Assembly: GCA_036924085.1 (NCBI GenBank)
Contig: JAVGWX010000003.1
Location: 127,330,974 to 127,394,973 of the forward strand
Source: Ariolimax columbianus
Taxonomy: Eukaryota; Mollusca; Gastropoda; Stylommatophora; Arionidae
Length of the DNA stretch: 64,000 nt
Direction of reading: 5' to 3'
Shown here: positions 58,011-64,000 of the stretch, in pieces
How the letters are laid out: every line of letters begins with the position of its first letter
Numbering within the stretch: position 1 is the stretch's first letter
Notes under the pieces: generated by a model
Told to the model about the DNA's origin: nothing
Database searches by the model: none
The model's input: the letters and a program-made list of their open reading frames with translations, nothing else
Translations under genes and position numbers: made by a program

Positions 58011-59360
58011 ACTCTCTCTCTCTCTCTCTCTCTCTTTCTATCTCTCTCTCTGACTTTCTTTCTGTCTCTCTTTCTGCCTGTGTGTCTTTCTATCTTTCTG
58101 TCCTTCTTTATTTCTGCATGCCCATCATTCTTTTTTTCTTTCATTTTCTCTTTCTTTCTCTCTTTCATTTTGTCTTACTTTTGTTCTGTATGCCTATCCT
58201 TCTTTCTTCCTTTCATTCATTCTTTCGTTCTTTCTTTCTGTCTGTCCTTCTTTCTATGTTTCTTTCTTTCTGTCTGACTGTCCTTCTTTCGTTATTTTTG
58301 TCTGTCTATTTTCTGTCTTTCTTTTTTCTGCCATTTTTCCCTTCACTCCTTCTTTCTGTCTTTATTTAATTTTGTCTGCCTTTCCTAATTTTTAACTTTT
58401 TTAAATTTCTTTCTTATTTTTATTCTTCCTTCCTGCCTTTCTTCTTTTCCTCTTTCTTTCTTTCTACCATTATTTCCTTTGCTCTTTCTGTCTTTTTTCT
58501 TCTTTCTGTCTTTCCTTCTTTTTTCTTATTTTATTTCTTTCTAATTTTTTGTCTTTCACTCTTTCTTTTCTTCAGTCTTTCTTTCTGTCTTTGTCTTTTG
58601 CTTTTCGTATATCTGCCGTTGTTTCTGTCTTTCTTTCTCTTTACGATTCTTTCCTTCACTCCATCTTTATTGTCTTATTTCTGTCTTTCTTTCCTTACTT
58701 ATGTCTGTCTTTCTTCTTTCGTTCTAATTGTTTTTTTTAAAATCTTTCTTTTTTTCTTTTTTCTTTCTTTCTTTTTTCCTTTTTTTATGTGTCTTTATTC
58801 CTATCTGTCCTTCGTTTTTCGTTCTGTCTTTCTTTCTGCTTTTCTTTCTTTCTGGATGCCTTTCTTTCTTTCTGTCTGTCTGTCATCCTTCTGTCTTTCT
58901 GTTTTTCTTTCCTTCTTTCTTTCTATCTTTCTTTCTGCCTTTCTATTCTTCATTATGTCCTATTTCTTTCTATTTGCCTTTATTTCTCTCATACATTTTC
59001 TGTCTTTCTTTCTATCTCGATTTCGAATGTCTGCCTGTTTCTTTCTTTCTTTTTGACTTTTTTATTTTCTTCTTTTTTTTTTGGTCTTTCTTTCTCCTTT
59101 CAACCTCCTCTCTCTTTCGCTTTCTTTCTTTCAGTATTTGTTTCTTTGTGTATTTGTTTCTTTCTTTTTTTCAGCTACTCTCTCCCCCTTTCTCTAAATT
59201 TTTGTCCGTTGCTTGTTTTTTTTTCTTTTTTCTTTTTCTTACCTTTTCTCTGTTTTTATTTCTCTTGTTTTCTTTTTCTTTCATTTTTTCTTTCTTTCTT
59301 TTTTTCTTTCGTTCTATTTTTCTTGCTTTCCTTTTTTCTTCTTCCCACTTTCTCTATCTC
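58011..59360. repeat. Long pyrimidine tract, degenerate (CTTT)n
   Basis: About 1.35 kb of strongly pyrimidine-biased plus strand with CTTT, CTTTCTGT and CTCTT units. It produces several S/F/L-rich frames of up to 221 codons that are artefacts. It ends near a C run at 59408-59420. Confidence 0.95.
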
Positions 59361-59482
59361 TCTCTTTGTCCCTCTCGTACTAAATAGTTTTGTCTCCATT
59401 TTTAAAGACCCCCCCCCCCCCTCCCTTGCACCACCCCTCTTCCTCAATATCTGATCTATGACTATTATTTTCTTATTAAGTC

Positions 59483-59496
59483 AAATACTACTATCC
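59483..59496. repeat. LINE A copy 2 target-site duplication, left
   Basis: aaatactactatcc, repeated with one change (aaatactgctatcc) at 60669-60682. Confidence 0.8.
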
Positions 59497-60668
59497 GAAG
59501 AGACTGCAGAGCCCAGCTGCAGTCAGAGAAACTCCGAAGCCTGACCGACCATCCAATGCACCAGAGACTAAACAATTTGGGAAATGGCAAACTAAAGCGG
59601 AGAAACTTTGCAGAAATAGCCAAAGCAAAGATGCACGAAGATCCCATAAACGCACTAACAACACCAAAACCCATCACTACTGTATGAAAACCTACCTGGC
59701 GGCAGGATATATTTCCAGAGGTGGTAGAAAATATACCAGGTATTGCAAACAAAAACTGCCAGACTGAAAAAGAAAGGAGAGATACTACCCTAAGCTTCAT
59801 AACGAAAAGCTACCCAAGCATGGACTGGACCCATGCATACACCGACGGTTCTGTAACAAACACAACACAGAACGGAGGGGCAGGAGCATTCCTGAACCTA
59901 CCAAATGGCAGAAAAATAACACTGTCATTCGCTACTGGTAAGTACACAAGCAATTTAAGAGCGGAGGCAGAGGCACTGAGGGCGGCAGTGGAAGAAATGG
60001 TGACACACAGTGAAAATGAAAGCCATATAGTCCTGCTTACAGATGCTCTCGCCGTAGTCACAGCGCTAAAAAGCCAGAAAAATACTGAGCTTAATGACTT
60101 AAGAGCAGCACTCTGCAAACTGTGCTAGCAGTCCGCACCAAAAAGGGTAGTGGTACAGTGGGTCCCATCACACTGCAACATCCAAGGCAACGAGGAGGCA
60201 GACAGACTGGCAAAAGAAGGTGCAGGACTACCACAAACAGATACTAGTATGACGTACGAAGAGTCAAAACGGCTTATCAAAGCCAGATACATGACCAAAT
60301 GGGAAACCGAACATACTGGTTACACCAAAAACGATGCCTATTACCAGTTGAACAGAAGAGAGCAGGTCGTCGTCTTCAGACTTCGCACTGGCCACAATAG
60401 ACTGAGGTACCACCTATTCAACAAATTGAAGATAGGGTGTACCGACGAATGCTCGTGCGGTACTGGTAAAATGACCGCTGAACATCTGCTGCAGAACTGC
60501 CCGACATACGAGGATCAGAGAGAGCAGATGTGGCCATCACCAGTGGAACTGCAAGACAAGCTCTATGGCAGTGGCGAGAGCCTCAGGATGATCGCCGCTT
60601 TTTTCGAAAAAATAATGGTTACTGTCTGACTGCGTACGAAGAAGAAGAAGAAGAAGAAGAAGAAGAAG
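59497..60668 (+). mobile_element. LINE A, second 5'-truncated copy
   Basis: Collinear with 52696-53851 and nearly identical by eye. It starts within the thumb (RDCRAQLQSEKLR), carries RNase H (AYTDGSV, AEAEAL, LLTDALAV, WVPSHCNIQGNEEADRLAKE) and the CSCGTGKMTAEHLLQNC tail, and ends tgcgtacgaagaagaagaag with a longer GAA run. It has stops at about 59685 (TGA where copy 1 has CGA) and at 60124 (TAG). Relative to this copy, the first copy has E in place of A in ADRLAKE. Bounded by a 14-bp target-site duplication (59483-59496 and 60669-60682), so this is a clean retrotransposition event in intron 4. Confidence 0.93.
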
Positions 60669-60682
60669 AAATACTGCTATCC

Positions 60683-61070
60683 TATCAACCTCTTGAATGT
60701 CATCATTTATATTTTCTGTTATTCTCATGTGTAGATCATGGAAGTCATGGTAATGATATCTTCAATCTTATTCCTCTGTGGCATTTCTTCATTCATTCTC
60801 TTCTCAGTCTTTCTCATTCCAAATTTTGTAAAAATAATAACATTTTCAAGTATGACTCGTATAAAAACGACGAAACAAACAAAAAGAAAGCTCGACCAAT
60901 GTTACGGCCAAAAACTTCCATCAAAGACACACAAAAAAAAACACAACCGAAATGAATTCTACAAACAGATCACAACAACGACCGTCACCGATTGGTACGC
61001 GTGCAGGTTATCACCTTGTTCGGACAAGTGCCAATCTCAACTCAACGTAACTTAACTTATTTATACTTGC
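60683..61070. other. Unassigned intron 4 sequence
   Basis: Nothing recognised. Confidence 0.35.
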
Positions 61071-61074
61071 TTAG

Positions 61075-61515
61075 ACGATTCTGCTGAGTTTGTATACAAC
61101 CAGATTCTTTTACTTCACTTGACCAAAAAATAACTGCACATCCAATATATTCTTGAATGCATTAATTGACCCTGCCGCCATTACTTCATTCGGCAATGCA
61201 TTCCAAGCATTCACCACTTACTGACTACAAAAATATTTTCTAGCATCTAATCTGGACTTTTCTTTAGTTAATTTGTAGCTATGCCCTATTTCTTAATGTA
61301 GGCGGCTGCACTTTGAAACAAAAACTTGTTATAGTCCAATTTATCCATTCCTCTGAATATCTTATAAACCTGTATTAAATCACCTCGAATTCTTATAATA
61401 TTACTAGACACCGTTGGCCAGTTTATCTGAGTATTTTCTCATAATTGTAATTCCGGAATCCCACTATCAGTTTTGGCGCTCTTCTCTGTATTCTTTCTAG
61501 TCTGTTGGTGTATTC
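61075..61515 (-). pseudogene. CR1/L2-like LINE RT C-terminal relic
   Basis: The minus strand from about 61500 follows the ERIQRRA...NYE...RGDLIQVYKIFRG...DKLDYNKFLFQ...VVNAWN outline of CR1/L2-type RT ends, with stops and frameshifts. It aligns along its length with 23545-24130, including the shared plus-strand block gcattccaagcattcaccac. Unlike that copy it holds the tgtattaaatcacctcg segment only once. Confidence 0.68.
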
Positions 61516-62210
61516 ATACTTGTCGTATCGTTGGTTTCATCTTGTATTGTTCTGGTACGATTACTGAACCATTATCTTTAAATGTGTTTAATGTATTTTT
61601 CCAGATCTCTTTATGTAGATCATGAGTTGGCAACAAGAGGTGTAATATCCAGATTGTGTTTTCAAGTATACCCATGAATGTTATAGTAGCTGTTGTTGTT
61701 CTATTACTTTTTTCTTCTTGATCTCTTGATCTTACCTATGTGACATCGTTTCTAAGTTATCTTATGTCAGTTTCATCACGGGGTTTAGCTCATTTGTTCA
61801 GGAATACTTGAACACCTGAACACATTTATTTTTTAAATGTAAAACTTTCTGTAGGAAGTATAAGTGCATTCACGGAATGTTGTCACTGAGATACATTCAA
61901 ATATAAGTATGGTTCAAGCCTATGTATCAGCTCTCTAGCATTGGGAGAAAGTTTGCAAGCCAATATATCGGCTCTTCGTATACCAGTTAAATTTAGCCCT
62001 TGAAAACTCCACTAGATGAATGTTCTCTGAACATGTGGCCTAGTTAATGACATGGAGTTCAGCAAATTCACAAAAGCAGCTGAAGACAAATAAAGTAATA
62101 AAGCTGTTACCATTTGTCGTCATGATATCTCAAAAGTCATTGGTCATGTGTAACCAGACCTCCCCCTCCCTTCTTTCCCTTCCTCCTAGGTCTGACGTGA
62201 TACCCTCCTA
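61516..62210. other. Unassigned intron 4 sequence
   Basis: Nothing recognised. Confidence 0.35.
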
Positions 62211-62214
62211 AAAA

Positions 62215-62645
62215 CTGGCATAGAAAGATGACATTGATTGTTTGTGCTAATGTTCACCACAAATGTATGTTCACACAGGGGGATGTGTGATTGTTTGTGC
62301 TAACGTTCACCACAAATGTATGTTCACACAATGGGATGACATTGATTATTTGTGCTAACGTTCACCACCAATGTATGTTCACACAATGGGATGACATTGA
62401 TTGTTTGTGCTAACGTTCACCACCAATGTATGTTCACACAGCGGAATGTGTGATTGTTTGGGCTAACGTTCACAACCAATGTATGTTCACACAGCGGGAT
62501 GTGTGATTGTTTGTGCTAACGTTCACCACCAATGTATGTTCACACAGCGGGATGTGTGATTGTGCTTGAGTTTACCAATGAACGTTTACACAGCGGGATG
62601 ACATTGATTGTTTGTGCTAAAGTTTACCAATATATGTTCACACAG
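62215..62645. repeat. Minisatellite (unit about 55 bp) ending at the exon 5 acceptor
   Basis: About eight units built from acattgattgtttgtgcta, acgttcaccaccaatg and tatgttcacacagcgggatg. The last unit supplies tatgttcacacag|CGTCACC, the splice acceptor of exon 5, so each unit holds a copy of the acceptor-like string TTCACACAG|CG. Units vary in length (about 50-60). Confidence 0.9.
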
Positions 62646-62790
62646 CGTCACCAGCGGTTGATGGATCATGACCAAGCCGCCTGGTGGGAGACCTTAGCCA
62701 AACTGACCAAAATTATCAGAAAAGCTGCTCAGCTTCTGCTAATTACTAAGAAAATAGACAGAGAACAGATGCACAACTTCTTCATGTCAG
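62646..62790 (+). CDS. NWD1: NWD1-like gene, exon 5 (last in window)
   Basis: The acceptor lies within the minisatellite unit (ttcacacag at 62645) and the donor is TCAG|GTACAA at 62791; 145 nt, starts in phase 0 and ends in phase 1, 48 codons plus one base (residues 228-275). It reads RHQRLMDHDQAAWWETLAKL, then TKIIRKAAQLLLITKKIDRE and QMHNFFMS. The WW-x-x-L-x-KLTKI-RKAA helix and MHNFFMS-(V) continue the NWD1 N-terminal region towards the NACHT domain. The next exon should begin in phase 1 and lies beyond the window or is unrecognised between 62791 and 64000. The donor GTACAA is weaker than those of exons 1-4. Confidence 0.9.
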
Positions 62791-63340
62791 GTACAATCAA
62801 TGACATTACAATTACATGACATTTCACCAACGTCATTGCTTTCCTTTTCCCACTGAAACATTTTTTTTCCATTCTAAACCAAGGGTTATTATACGCTAGT
62901 AGTTTCTTGATCACTCAGAATCATCAATCAATCAATCAATGTTCTATAAGTGCCATACACGGCACATAAGGCAGAAAGCAGTGCTCTCCAGTTTGATCTG
63001 TGTGGCGCCACTTGTTAGTTCGTGTATGTTGTTCCAGTCCGTAGTTTAGCCCTTCCTGACGATTGTTCTGGGGGAGAGTTCCTTTCGGTCTTCCTCTTTT
63101 CCTGCCTCCAGATGTTGATCACATACACGCTTGCAGAGGGAGTCTGTTGCTGTCCATTCTAAAATCATTATTACATTATTATTATTATTACCTCAGATTA
63201 CATTATGTATTTATTCTTGTTGCCCAGGTAGCATTTCAGGGAGCCCAAGTTTGAGGTTTACGTTTCAGCATAAAAGGCGCATGTTGCCTCGTTTGCGGCT
63301 GGCAGAAAACATTTTTTAACTGTCACATTGTAACCAGATC
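62791..63340. other. Start of intron 5, with possible old LINE tail
   Basis: ATCA repeats lie at 62923-62940. Minus-strand text at 63110-62960 (GRPKGTLPQ, DWNNIHELTSG across a frame change) weakly resembles a LINE C-terminus. A (TTA)n patch lies at 63172-63191. Confidence 0.35.
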
Positions 63341-63645
63341 TCAGCTTGTGTGAGGTCAAGTAAGTCTCATATTGTGGTCAGAGATGAAGTATTAGAGCCG
63401 TTATTGTACGGGATCTCAGCTTGTGTGAGATTAGGTAAGTTTCATACTGTCGTCAAAGATGAAGTATTAGAGCCGTTATTGTACGGGATCTCAGCTTGTG
63501 TGAGGTTAGGTAAGTTTCATACTGTCGTCAAAGATGAAGTATTAGAGCCGTTATTGTACGGGATCTCAGCTTGTGTGAGGTTAGGTAAGTTTCATACTGT
63601 CGTCAAAGATGAAGTATTAGAGCCGTAATTGTACGGAATCTCGTC
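63341..63645. repeat. 75-bp minisatellite with donor-like sites, 4 units
   Basis: The unit starts gatctcagcttgtgtgaggt, then taggtaagtttcatactgtc, and ends gccgttattgtacgg; the period is 75. Each unit contains TAG|GTAAGT, a strong 5' splice donor consensus on the gene's strand, 15 bases after an acceptor-like ATCTCAG. The first unit carries tcaagtaagt instead. The plus-strand frame stays open across all units. Confidence 0.93.
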
Positions 63646-63931
63646 CTTTAGGAGATATACGATTAAGGCTATCATGTTACTAGCCAAGTGGTTCCTGAGA
63701 AAAACAAGAGAAGCTCACTGTCTCATTCCCAGAATAGCGTAAGAGGCCACTAATTAGGATTGAGCATGGGACAAGAAATATGTGTGTAAAATCATTGCCC
63801 CGAAACCATACTGCAAGTGACTTGAATTAGGCTTTCATGAAAGCTGATTAGGTAAGCTAAAATGATATGCTGGACCAAAGCTTCAATACCTAGACCAACA
63901 AGACATGAATGAATGATTGATTTATTGACTG
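63646..63931. other. Unassigned intron 5 sequence
   Basis: Nothing recognised. Confidence 0.35.
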
Positions 63932-64000
63932 AATGGGATCAAGATGCTGAGCAGCGCAAGAGCTGCAGTGGTCAGCGACCCATAGCTGACTGCTAGCGTC
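63932..64000 (+). mobile_element. GAA-tailed SINE-like element, 5' end cut by window
   Basis: gggatcaagatgctgagcag and the following bases to 64000 (tgactgctagcgtc) match the 5' ends of the copies at 48900 and 16776 (reversed). The 3' part is beyond the window. Confidence 0.85.

Noticed and set aside
57992..59454. Several S/F/L-rich frames up to 221 codons that look like membrane proteins
   Set aside because: They are translations of the polypyrimidine CTTT tract; multiple frames are equally open.

Overview
The window is a piece of an animal nuclear genome. It has GT-AG split exons, several clades of non-LTR retrotransposon, tRNA-derived SINEs, mariner-like and hAT-like debris, and an unusually dense set of minisatellites. 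There is no operon structure, Shine-Dalgarno layout or prokaryotic gene. The repeat style and the host gene fit an invertebrate, most likely a lophotrochozoan such as a mollusc; that placement is inference, not proof.

One host gene can be supported: the 5' part of an NWD1-like gene on the + strand (NACHT and WD-repeat protein; STAND-type P-loop NTPase scaffold). Five coding exons join in phase: 17901-18171, 34200-34288, 44910-45026, 57549-57752 and 62646-62790. They encode about 275 residues holding the conserved N-terminal SSTF/ER/RWGV/GxKYGY region (DUF4062-like). The NACHT and WD40 parts must lie beyond base 64000. The introns are about 16.0, 10.6, 12.5 and 4.9 kb. A possible 57-nt cassette exon lies at 21166-21222.

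Region by region. 1-17.8 kb is intergenic or upstream: a DDE transposase relic whose catalytic motif has been tandemly multiplied, several LINE tails, a reverse-strand RTE-like LINE relic (6.2-9.45 kb), a GATA/GACA tract, and arrays of 22, 53, 44, 30 and 47 bp. 17.9-34.2 kb is exon 1 and intron 1, with a tRNA-SINE, LINE pieces, and arrays of 35, 25, 29, 17 and 33 bp. 34.2-44.9 kb is exon 2 and intron 2, with a 41-bp array and a reverse-strand LINE (family B) bounded by a 12-bp target-site duplication. 44.9-57.5 kb is exon 3 and intron 3, with a second tRNA-SINE, a 24-bp array, a nearly intact 5'-truncated RNase H-bearing LINE (family A) between 119-bp direct repeats, and a mariner relic. 57.5-64 kb is exon 4, a 1.35-kb pyrimidine tract, a second family A LINE with a 14-bp target-site duplication, a minisatellite whose unit contains the exon 5 splice acceptor, exon 5, and a 75-bp array containing donor-like sites.

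Two themes stand out. First, LINE A, LINE B and a SINE-like element of about 366 bp (five copies) all end in ACGAA followed by a GAA repeat, which suggests shared retrotransposition machinery. Second, minisatellites repeatedly arise inside functional sequence: a transposase catalytic motif, LINE reading frames and a splice acceptor. Large stretches between these features hold nothing I can assign and are marked as such. All identities were judged by eye; no database search was possible.
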